Shown here piece by piece: positions 1 to 5,243 of a DNA stretch of 5,243 nt (the first letter of the stretch is position 1; each line of letters opens with the position of its first letter). The stretch spans positions 1 through 5,243 of the forward strand of contig BDTQ01000191.1 of assembly GCA_002898135.1 (NCBI GenBank), given 5' to 3'. Both the position numbers and the translations under genes were made by a program. Source of the DNA: a bacterium BMS3Bbin07. Lineage in GTDB: Bacteria; Nitrospirota; Thermodesulfovibrionia; Thermodesulfovibrionales; JdFR-85. The notes under the pieces were generated by a model. That model did no database searches. It worked only from the letters and a program-made list of their open reading frames with translations, and was not told the origin of the DNA.

Positions 1-1258
1 TGTCAAGCAATACCTCCGGTTCCGGAAGATCAAAGTCAAGGCTTCCCCTCTTGAGCCGCCTCGCTCTCATAACACCGCATAACTCTTCCATAAGCTCAAA
101 TTCTTTCAGGAGATAATCATACCGCTCCCGCAGTTTCCCGTCTTCGTCAACGAGTATCTCCTTCACCTGCGTATAAGTCATCCTCTCGTCGCTCTGGATG
201 ATACTCGGATAAAACCTCTGATTAATCCTCACTCCATCGCGGTTAAAATCCATCTCAACTGTAAAGGCAAACCTTGGAACTTTTGGCTTTAAGCTGCATA
301 TATCCTCAGAGAGTTTTTTTGGAAGCATGGGCACTACCCTGTCCGGGAGATAGACGCTTGTCCCCCTCTTCTTCGCCTCCCTGTCAATGACACTCTCCCA
401 GGGCACGTAATACCCAACATCAGCTATATGGACATAAAGGGTATAACCAAACTTCCTGAGCTTTATTGATATGGCATCGTCAAAATCCTTTGCCCTTTCG
501 CCGTCAATGGTAACGGTGGGCAGCTTCTGCAGGTCTTTTCTCCTGCCCGGCTCATCCCCCGGAATCTCTGCAGAAAGCGATCTTGCCGACTTTGTAACAT
601 CAGTCGGAAATTTTCTCGGGAGATTGAATTCATCAATTATGGACTCTACCTCCTCGGCAGGAACCTCCGGCTTCTTCAATATCCTTATAACCTTGCCCGA
701 AGGAGGCCTCTTGTCCGTGGGATAAGTCAGTATCTCTGCAACCACCATATCCCCGTTCCCGGCATTCTTCCTGTCTTTGGGTGCAATATATATATCAAAG
801 GGGATGTCCCTCCTCTTTGGCTTCAGAAAAGATACACCTTTTGTTATCTCAAGGGTTCCTACCAGCCTTGTCTGGGCGCGCTCAAGTATCCTGAGTATCC
901 TTCCATCCCGTTTTTTGGGGTTTTCAATCCTCACGATAACCCTGTCACCCTCCATTGCACCAAGGGTTGCCTTTGAAGGCACAAATACATCCCTCTGCCC
1001 GGGGTCTTCAGGAATAACAAAGCCATAACCATCCCTGTGTGCCTCGAAATAACCCTTCACAAGGCTCATCTCTTCAGGCGTGCCATACCTGCCCTGACGG
1101 GTCATGATGAGTTCACCGCTCTTGACAAGCCCCTGAAGTATCTTCCTCAGGCGTCTCGCCTCCATGCGGTCAAGGCCCATCTGCGAGATGGTCTCCTTAA
1201 AGCTCAGTGGACGGTTGCAGGTACTGAAAAATTTAAGTACGCTTTCCTTGTCTATCAT
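1..1258 (-). CDS. rnr: Ribonuclease R, N-terminal 419 residues (runs off the left edge)
   Basis: This is the 5' part of a gene for RNase R, a processive 3'-to-5' exoribonuclease of the RNB (RNase II) family that degrades structured RNA. Reading leftwards, the order is a winged-helix region (about residues 1-65), a first cold-shock/OB domain (about 68-115, with DGYGFVIPED and DVFVPSKA), a second OB region (about 140-215), then the RNB catalytic domain. The RNB motif TIDGERAKDFDDA starts at T250 and keeps all four metal-binding aspartates (D252, D258, D260, D261; E. coli D272, D278, D280, D281 by my alignment). A later segment, DREAKKRGTSVYLP, is also typical of the family. The frame is open to the edge. 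The rest of RNB and the S1 domain, roughly 375 residues, should lie outside. The ATG at 1256-1258 has only a weak purine-rich Shine-Dalgarno (GGAAAGAGAGAG). It follows fbp by 72 nt on the same strand, which suggests co-transcription. Confidence 0.95.
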   Translation of the reverse strand, partial: MIDKESVLKFFSTCNRPLSFKETISQMGLDRMEARRLRKILQGLVKSGELIMTRQGRYGTPEEMSLVKGYFEAHRDGYGFVIPEDPGQRDVFVPSKATLGAMEGDRVIVRIENPKKRDGRILRILERAQTRLVGTLEITKGVSFLKPKRRDIPFDIYIAPKDRKNAGNGDMVVAEILTYPTDKRPPSGKVIRILKKPEVPAEEVESIIDEFNLPRKFPTDVTKSARSLSAEIPGDEPGRRKDLQKLPTVTIDGERAKDFDDAISIKLRKFGYTLYVHIADVGYYVPWESVIDREAKKRGTSVYLPDRVVPMLPKKLSEDICSLKPKVPRFAFTVEMDFNRDGVRINQRFYPSIIQSDERMTYTQVKEILVDEDGKLRERYDYLLKEFELMEELCGVMRARRLKRGSLDFDLPEPEVLLD

Positions 1259-1330
1259 ATCTCTCTCTTTCCTTTAAATATCCTGTTCTGACAATGCATC
1301 TTCTGCATACCCTGCAATATTTTGGTGTTA

Positions 1331-2290
1331 TCAGAGGCTATCAAGCAACTCATCTATCTCTGCCCTGCTGCCCAGAAAAAGGGGAACCCTCTGATGCAAT
1401 GAATCCGGTTTGACCTTCAAAATATCTTCCTTTCCTGTTGTTGCCTTTCCTCCTGCATGTTCAATGAGAAAAGCCATTGGCGATGCCTCATAAAGGAGTC
1501 TAAGCTTGCCGCTCCTGCTCTTGCTGTCTGCAGGATAAGCAAAAACACCACCCTTTATCAAGGTCCTGTGGACATCAGCGACCATTGAGCCTATATATCT
1601 TGCAGTGTACCCTTTCTGCTTTAAAGAGTCAATATACTTCCTCAATCCATCTTCCCATCCCGGATAATTTGACTCATTTATGGAATATGTCTTTCCCCTT
1701 TCAGGAAGTCTCATATCAGGGTGTGACAACAGGAAGAGCCCGACTGCCGGGTCAAGGGTAAAGCCGTTCACTCCGTTGCCGGTGGAGTAAACCATCATTG
1801 TGGAAGAACCGTAAACCACATAACCTGCTGCAACCTGTTTGTATCCTTCCTGAAAAAAATCCTCAACCGTTCCCGTAATCTTTTTATGAATCGAAAAGAT
1901 TGTTCCGATATTTACGTTCACATCAATATTTGACGAACCATCCAGGGGGTCAAAGGCTATTAAATATTTACCATCCTTCCCCTTTTCCGGGAAAATGGCC
2001 TCATCAAGCTCTTCCGAGGCAAGGCCATAAAACTGCCCACTGTCTGAAAGATGCCGGACCATCATCTTGTTCGACATTTCATCAAGTTTCTGAACCTCTT
2101 CTCCCTGGACATTGACCTTTCCGACCTTTCCCAGTATATCGGCAAGACCCGCCATCCTGACATGAGAGGCTATAATCTTTGTGGCTGTTTCCATTGCTGT
2201 GAGGGCCAGAGTTAATGAGCCCGTGGCATGTGAATACCTCCGTTCCTCCTCAAGGATAAACCTGTTTAAATCCATCCCTAACTGTCCCAT
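1331..2290 (-). CDS. fbp: Fructose-1,6-bisphosphatase, class I
   Basis: This 319-residue protein hydrolyses fructose 1,6-bisphosphate to fructose 6-phosphate in the cytoplasm, the committed step of gluconeogenesis and also used in Calvin-type cycles. The length fits class I enzymes (about 330). Metal-site residues are visible: E93-E94 (ASEE), D114, D117 and D123 in DPLDGSSNIDVN, and E268 in LRLLYE. Substrate-site residues R231-Y232, Y252 and K262 match the mammalian enzyme in my alignment (R243-Y244, Y264, K274). The AMP-site segment near residues 22-27 (ATGSLT) and K108-Y109 is partly kept, but the positions of pig E29 and R140 read Ser and Lys, so AMP inhibition is possible but not assured. 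The ATG at 2288-2290 follows AAGGAGG (2295-2301) by 4 nt; the next Met (residue 6) is too far from it. It lies between tRNA-Thr and rnr on the same strand with no terminator or convincing promoter of its own. Confidence 0.96.
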   Translation of the reverse strand: MGQLGMDLNRFILEEERRYSHATGSLTLALTAMETATKIIASHVRMAGLADILGKVGKVNVQGEEVQKLDEMSNKMMVRHLSDSGQFYGLASEELDEAIFPEKGKDGKYLIAFDPLDGSSNIDVNVNIGTIFSIHKKITGTVEDFFQEGYKQVAAGYVVYGSSTMMVYSTGNGVNGFTLDPAVGLFLLSHPDMRLPERGKTYSINESNYPGWEDGLRKYIDSLKQKGYTARYIGSMVADVHRTLIKGGVFAYPADSKSRSGKLRLLYEASPMAFLIEHAGGKATTGKEDILKVKPDSLHQRVPLFLGSRAEIDELLDSL

Positions 2291-2294
2291 ATAT

Positions 2295-2301
2295 CCTCCT
2301 T
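2295..2301 (-). promoter_or_regulatory. Ribosome binding site of fbp
   Basis: On the minus strand this reads AAGGAGG, a full-consensus Shine-Dalgarno, with a rather short 4-nt spacer (ATAT) to the fbp ATG. It fixes the start at residue 1 rather than at the internal Met6, which would be 19 nt away. Confidence 0.8.
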
Positions 2302-2347
2302 GACTGTAATAAATTTTCTCTTCATTTCAAGTAGGTGTTTTGCAAAG

Positions 2348-2424
2348 TGGAGCCGAGGAGGGGATTCGAACCCCTGACCTGCTGATTACGAATCAGCTGC
2401 TCTACCAGACTGAGCTACCCCGGC
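2348..2424 (-). tRNA. tRNA-Thr (anticodon CGU)
   Basis: The minus strand folds into a complete 77-nt cloverleaf. The 7-bp acceptor stem is GCCGGGG with CCTCGGC (one G-U pair). The D arm stem is GCTC/GAGC, the anticodon stem GCTGA/TCAGC with loop TTCGTAA, and the variable loop AGGTC. The T arm is AGGGG/CCCCT with loop TTCGAAT. The 3' CCA is encoded. The anticodon CGT (complement at 2388-2390) reads ACG threonine codons. The discriminator base is U, where E. coli tRNA-Thr has A. It is 57 nt upstream of fbp on the same strand and divergent from the trmJ-like gene. Loop position 32 is U. Confidence 0.97.
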
Positions 2425-2438
2425 TGATCAGCAATTAC

Positions 2439-2482
2439 CCGAATTGAGCGATTCAATTATTGCAGGGAATCGCCCGATTCGG
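2439..2482. repeat. Imperfect inverted repeat made of two 14-bp dyads (operator-like)
   Basis: Two copies of the dyad GAATYGnnCGATTC lie in tandem, at 2441-2454 (GAATTGAGCGATTC) and 2467-2480 (GAATCGCCCGATTC, a perfect dyad around CC). Their centres are 26 bp apart, about 2.5 helical turns. Together they form a larger inverted repeat with 16-bp arms (2439-2454 and 2467-2482; 14 of 16 positions match) around a 12-bp loop. No U-tract follows the hairpin on either strand, so it does not look like an intrinsic terminator. Paired dyads between divergent genes are most simply read as binding sites for a dimeric regulator, but I do not recognise the motif, and an RNA hairpin in a leader is the alternative. 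Confidence 0.6.
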
Positions 2483-2488
2483 TTTCTA

Positions 2489-2494
2489 ATTATA
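2489..2494 (-). promoter_or_regulatory. Possible -10 element for the tRNA-Thr/fbp/rnr unit
   Basis: The minus strand carries a perfect TATAAT here, 64 nt upstream of the mature tRNA 5' end. No good -35 sits at standard spacing (the best, GGCAAA at 2512-2517, is poor), and the local AT-richness raises the chance of a random match. If real, transcription would begin near 2482 and read straight through the paired dyads before the tRNA. Confidence 0.3.
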
Positions 2495-2572
2495 CATCAA
2501 ACCCCCTCTATTTTGCCTCTCATAATGTTAAAATATCTCCACAGAGTTCAGAATGCTTATTTTTCTCTAAAA

Positions 2573-3337
2573 ATGCCAAACTGGAAAGACAACATATACT
2601 TTACACTTGTAAACCCTCGCGAACCCGGCAATATAGGGGCTGCTGCAAGGGCCATCAGGAACACGGGTTTTTCAAACCTTGAACTGATTAACCCGCCTGA
2701 AAATCATACCGAAGGCCATGATTTCTGGCTTGCCTGTCACGCCACGGACACACTCAGGGATGCAGCAGTTTATGACTCTATGGATAAGGCCCTGGAGGAT
2801 AAGGCCCTGATAGTCGGCACATCAAGAAGGGCGGGCAAGAAAAGGGGCCTGCTCTTTACGCTCAAGGAAGGGGTAAAAGAGGTGGTGAAGGCGGCTGGAA
2901 AGAACAGGGTAGCCATACTCTTCGGCGCTGAGGACAGGGGACTTACCAATGAAGAGGTGGACAAATGCGGGTTCCTCATGTATATACCCACTGCTGCAGA
3001 GGCACCGTCACTCAACCTTGCCCAGGCAGTCCTCCTTGTGGCATATGAACTTGCCAGCCGGACACCGGAGGCTGAAAGCCCCGCGCTTATCCCGTATGAA
3101 GAGATGCAGCAGCTCTTTGAACAGATCAGGAAGACCCTAAAACTCCTTGAGTATATCCCCAGGGGAGACAGGGACATGGAGGAAAGGATAATGCGCAACC
3201 TGAGGCACGTGCTTGGCCGCTCGGGGCTCACTCCATGGGAGGGGGGGATGGTACGCGGCATCTGCAACCGTATAGAGCAGGTGGTTAATGAAGACGGGGC
3301 GTTCAGAGCAAAGAGTAAAGGGATTAATGTAAAATAA
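2573..3337 (+). CDS. trmJ: TrmJ-type tRNA (cytidine/uridine-32-2'-O)-methyltransferase
   Basis: The product is a SpoU/TrmH-class (SPOUT) RNA 2'-O-methyltransferase. Family members of the TrmJ type use S-adenosylmethionine to methylate the ribose of nucleotide 32 in tRNA anticodon loops. From this start it is 254 residues, close to E. coli TrmJ (246). Motif 1 is [19 protein letters not shown] (about 15-33), with N20 and R26 equal to E. coli N17 and the catalytic R23. Motif 2 is [13 protein letters not shown] (116-128), and motif 3 is [16 protein letters not shown] (145-160), which belongs to the SAM-binding trefoil knot. The C-terminal helical part ends in a [10 protein letters not shown] segment like the TrmJ tail. 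The frame is open further upstream (ATG at 2525, TTG at 2444), but family similarity starts at NIYFTLVNP just after this ATG. None of the three candidates has a Shine-Dalgarno. leuD follows after 32 nt. The exact target nucleotide is inferred from the family. Confidence 0.86.
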   Translation: MPNWKDNIYFTLVNPREPGNIGAAARAIRNTGFSNLELINPPENHTEGHDFWLACHATDTLRDAAVYDSMDKALEDKALIVGTSRRAGKKRGLLFTLKEGVKEVVKAAGKNRVAILFGAEDRGLTNEEVDKCGFLMYIPTAAEAPSLNLAQAVLLVAYELASRTPEAESPALIPYEEMQQLFEQIRKTLKLLEYIPRGDRDMEERIMRNLRHVLGRSGLTPWEGGMVRGICNRIEQVVNEDGAFRAKSKGINVK

Positions 3338-3354
3338 ATTTCATATTCATTATT

Positions 3355-3360
3355 AGGAGG
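3355..3360 (+). promoter_or_regulatory. Ribosome binding site of leuD
   Basis: AGGAGG, 9 nt before the leuD ATG at 3370. The spacing equals that of the glgB site. The 32-nt gap after trmJ that holds it shows no terminator hairpin. Confidence 0.85.
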
Positions 3361-3369
3361 TCCGTTATT

Positions 3370-3867
3370 ATGTTGATTAAAGGCAGGACGTGGAGGTTTG
3401 GGGCGGATATTGATACTGATGCCATCATACCTGCACGGTATCTCAACACATCAGACCCAGAGGAGCTTGCAAGGCACGTTATGGAAGATGCGGATCCGGG
3501 GTTTCCGGAGAAGGTAAAGCCCGGGGACATTATAGTTGCAGACAAGAACTTCGGCTGCGGGTCATCGCGGGAGCATGCACCGATTGCAATCAAGGCTGCC
3601 GGGATAGGGGCGGTGGTGGCAAAGAGTTTTGCAAGGATATTTTATCGTAATGCCTTTAATATAGGGCTCCCCATCTTTGAGTCATCCGAGGCAGCAGAGA
3701 AGATACGGGAGGGGGATGAGATAGAGATTGATGCCGACTCAGGGCTTATCAGAAACCTGACAAGGAACGAGCAGTATCAGGCAAAACCCATCCCCCCGTT
3801 CATGCAGGAACTTATCAATGCAGGAGGACTGGTAGAGTGGACACGCAGAAAGATAAAGGCAGCGTAA
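3370..3867 (+). CDS. leuD: 3-isopropylmalate dehydratase small subunit
   Basis: The product is the small (swivel-domain) subunit of an aconitase-family hydro-lyase. With the iron-sulfur large subunit LeuC it interconverts 2- and 3-isopropylmalate in leucine biosynthesis. At 165 residues it is the short bacterial/archaeal type rather than the roughly 200-residue enterobacterial form. Visible signatures are [18 protein letters not shown] (10-27), the conserved loop [11 protein letters not shown] (61-71), and [18 protein letters not shown] in the second half. AGGAGG sits 9 nt before the ATG. It starts 32 nt after trmJ and its last 31 nt overlap the start of glgB, so the three genes are probably co-transcribed. 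Neither leuC nor leuB is present in the window, so the large-subunit partner must be encoded elsewhere. Related small subunits serve homoaconitate or methylmalate (citramalate) pathways, so the exact substrate is less certain than the family. Confidence 0.93.
   Translation: MLIKGRTWRFGADIDTDAIIPARYLNTSDPEELARHVMEDADPGFPEKVKPGDIIVADKNFGCGSSREHAPIAIKAAGIGAVVAKSFARIFYRNAFNIGLPIFESSEAAEKIREGDEIEIDADSGLIRNLTRNEQYQAKPIPPFMQELINAGGLVEWTRRKIKAA
3822..3827 (+). promoter_or_regulatory. Ribosome binding site of glgB, inside leuD
   Basis: AGGAGG lies in the leuD coding region, 9 nt before the GTG at 3837. It decides the glgB start: no ATG, TTG or other GTG occurs in that frame until a GTG at 3984, which is already inside the carbohydrate-binding domain. 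Confidence 0.8.
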
Positions 3868-5243
3868 CGACAGGGCGTCCCTTTCTGACCGACTACGACC
3901 TCTACCTGTTTGGTGAGGGAAACCACCTCAGGATCTACGAGAAACTCGGGGCCCATGTAATCGAGGTTGACGGCAGAAAGGGTGTGCATTTTGCCCTCTG
4001 GGCTCCAAACGCCAAAAAGGTAAGCGTTATCGGGTCTTTTAATAACTGGAACCCCTCTGTTCACAAATTGAAGACTCCCGGCCCCTCCGGGGTATGGACA
4101 CTCTTTATCCCTGATATTGGAGTGGGTGAGTTATACAAGTACCACATCAAATCAAGGATAAACGGGGTTATAAGGATAAAGAGCGACCCATATGCCTTCT
4201 ACTCCGAGGCAAGGCCGAAGACCGCCAGCATTGTTTACGATATAGACCGGTATCAATGGAATGACCGGCAATGGATTGATGAAAGAAACAGCACCGACTA
4301 TCTCAAAAAACCCCTCAACGTATACGAGGTGCACCTTGGTTCATGGAAGAAGAAGCCCGACGGCAGCTTTCTTACATATCGTGAAATTGCTGCGGAACTG
4401 ATACCTTACGTCAAGGAACTCGGTTATACCCATATAGAGCTCCTTCCCATCACCGAGCATCCCCTCGATGCTTCCTGGGGGTATCAGAGCACGGGTTATT
4501 TTGCCCCGACAAGCAGGTTCGGCACACCTGAGGACTTTATGTTCTTTGTCGACAGGTGTCATCAAGCCGGGGTGGGTGTTATCCTCGACTGGGTTCCCGG
4601 CCATTTCCCGAAGGATGATCATGCGTTAAGGTTCTTCGACGGAACCTGCCTCTATGAGTATGAAGACCCGCGAAAGGGGGAGCACAAGGAATGGGGCACA
4701 CTGATATTCAACTACGGCAGAACCGAGGTAGCAAACTTCCTCAAGGCATCCGCCTTCTTCTGGCTTGACAGGTACCATCTTGACGGACTCAGGGTCGACG
4801 CCGTGGCCTCAATGCTCTATCTCGACTACTCAAGACAGGACGGCGAATGGATTCCAAACATATACGGCGGCAACGAAAACCTTGAGGCTATAGATTTTCT
4901 GAAGAAGTTTAACGAGGTTGTACACCTGCACTTTCCAGGGGTTATAACCGTTGCAGAGGAATCAACGGCCTGGCCCGGGGTCTCCAGACCTACGTATCTG
5001 GGCGGACTCGGGTTTACAATGAAATGGAATATGGGATGGATGCACGACACACTTGAGTATTTTACAAAAGACCCGGTCTTCAGAAAATACCACCACAGCA
5101 ACCTTACGTTCGGACTCATTTACGCATTCTCTGAAAACTTTGTACTCCCCCTCTCACACGACGAGGTGGTTCACGGCAAGAAGTCGCTGCTAGACAAGAT
5201 GCCGGGAGATGCATGGCAAAAATTTGCCAACCTCCGCACACTC
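3837..5243 (+). CDS. glgB: 1,4-alpha-glucan branching enzyme, N-terminal 469 residues (runs off the right edge)
   Basis: GlgB cuts alpha-1,4-glucan chains and re-attaches them through alpha-1,6 bonds, making the branches of glycogen in the cytoplasm. A short leader with [25 protein letters not shown] (split here: [10 protein letters not shown] at 16-25, LGAH at 37-40) precedes a CBM48 domain (about 47-130, with [19 protein letters not shown]). The GH13 barrel begins near 155 and shows region I DWVPGHF (251-257), nucleophile D321 in LRVDAVASM, acid/base E374 in AEEST, and D442 in [10 protein letters not shown]. These correspond to E. coli D405, E458 and D526 with identical spacing. It lacks the extra N-terminal domain of E. 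coli GlgB, so the full length should be about 630-645, with roughly 170 residues beyond the edge. The start is GTG at 3837 with AGGAGG 9 nt before it, overlapping leuD by 31 nt in a different frame. No other glycogen gene is visible in the window. Confidence 0.95.
   Translation, partial: MDTQKDKGSVTTGRPFLTDYDLYLFGEGNHLRIYEKLGAHVIEVDGRKGVHFALWAPNAKKVSVIGSFNNWNPSVHKLKTPGPSGVWTLFIPDIGVGELYKYHIKSRINGVIRIKSDPYAFYSEARPKTASIVYDIDRYQWNDRQWIDERNSTDYLKKPLNVYEVHLGSWKKKPDGSFLTYREIAAELIPYVKELGYTHIELLPITEHPLDASWGYQSTGYFAPTSRFGTPEDFMFFVDRCHQAGVGVILDWVPGHFPKDDHALRFFDGTCLYEYEDPRKGEHKEWGTLIFNYGRTEVANFLKASAFFWLDRYHLDGLRVDAVASMLYLDYSRQDGEWIPNIYGGNENLEAIDFLKKFNEVVHLHFPGVITVAEESTAWPGVSRPTYLGGLGFTMKWNMGWMHDTLEYFTKDPVFRKYHHSNLTFGLIYAFSENFVLPLSHDEVVHGKKSLLDKMPGDAWQKFANLRTL

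Larger units (their letters stand above)
2425..2572. other. Divergent intergenic spacer between tRNA-Thr and trmJ
   Basis: This 148-bp spacer separates the leftward and rightward units and must hold promoters for both unless transcription enters from elsewhere. It is AT-rich in its middle and right parts and contains a pair of 14-bp dyads. A frame running into trmJ is open from 2414, and a TTG at 2444 could nominally start it, but the encoded residues look like no part of the TrmJ family, so I treat the stretch as non-coding. Confidence 0.7.

Noticed and set aside
471..1291. Three plus-strand open frames of 83-84 codons (471-725, 777-1028, 1037-1291)
   Set aside because: They lie antisense to rnr, whose minus-strand frame is open throughout and matches RNase R; their products resemble no family.
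1294..1308. Small hairpin ATGCA-TCTTC-TGCAT between fbp and rnr
   Set aside because: The stem is only 5 bp, AT-rich and without a following U-tract, too weak to call a terminator.
2303..2330. TTGAAA/TACAGT pair upstream of fbp as a promoter
   Set aside because: The -10 is poor, and the implied start would fall within the fbp Shine-Dalgarno.
2439..2482. Inverted repeat as a rho-independent terminator
   Set aside because: No U-run follows on either strand and no gene ends toward it; both neighbours are transcribed away from it.
2770..3267. 165-codon minus-strand frame opposite trmJ
   Set aside because: It is a low-complexity Ser/Leu/Arg-rich shadow of the SpoU gene, with no ribosome binding site and no recognisable domain.
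3324..5119. Minus-strand frames opposite leuD and glgB (3324-3593, 3777-4064, 4152-4334, 4341-4622, 4826-5119)
   Set aside because: All are antisense to strongly conserved coding sequence with intact catalytic motifs on the plus strand.
1..5243. Mobile element, CRISPR, toxin-antitoxin or defence system
   Set aside because: No transposase, integrase, long terminal repeats, regular spacer repeats or effector domains are visible; all large frames are housekeeping genes.

Overview
The window looks like an ordinary chromosomal segment of a Gram-negative bacterium with moderate GC content. The protein sequences (a short 165-residue LeuD, a class I FBPase, and a GlgB without the extra N-terminal domain of the enterobacterial enzyme) resemble Desulfobacterota or Nitrospirota proteins. 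That lineage is an impression from memory, not a search result. I see no insertion sequence, prophage, CRISPR array, toxin-antitoxin pair or defence system.

The layout is divergent around a 148-bp non-coding spacer (2425-2572). Leftwards (minus strand) come tRNA-Thr(CGU) (2348-2424), fbp for fructose-1,6-bisphosphatase (1331-2290) and the 5' part of rnr for ribonuclease R (1258 to the left edge, unfinished). Rightwards (plus strand) come a TrmJ-type tRNA 2'-O-methyltransferase (2573-3337), leuD for the isopropylmalate dehydratase small subunit (3370-3867) and the 5' part of glgB for the glycogen branching enzyme (from 3837 to the right edge, unfinished).

Gaps within each arm are short (57 and 72 nt on the left; 32 nt, then a 31-nt overlap, on the right). 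None holds a recognisable intrinsic terminator, so each arm could be one transcript. The products mix RNA metabolism (tRNA-Thr, TrmJ, RNase R) with central carbon, storage and amino-acid metabolism (FBPase makes hexose phosphate in gluconeogenesis, GlgB branches glycogen, LeuD serves leucine synthesis). They do not form one obvious pathway.

The points worth a second look are regulatory or architectural. The divergent spacer holds two near-identical 14-bp dyads, 26 bp centre to centre, which together also form a 16-bp imperfect inverted repeat. The glgB start is a GTG inside leuD with a consensus Shine-Dalgarno in the leuD coding sequence. leuD has neither leuC nor leuB beside it. The trmJ start lacks a visible ribosome binding site.
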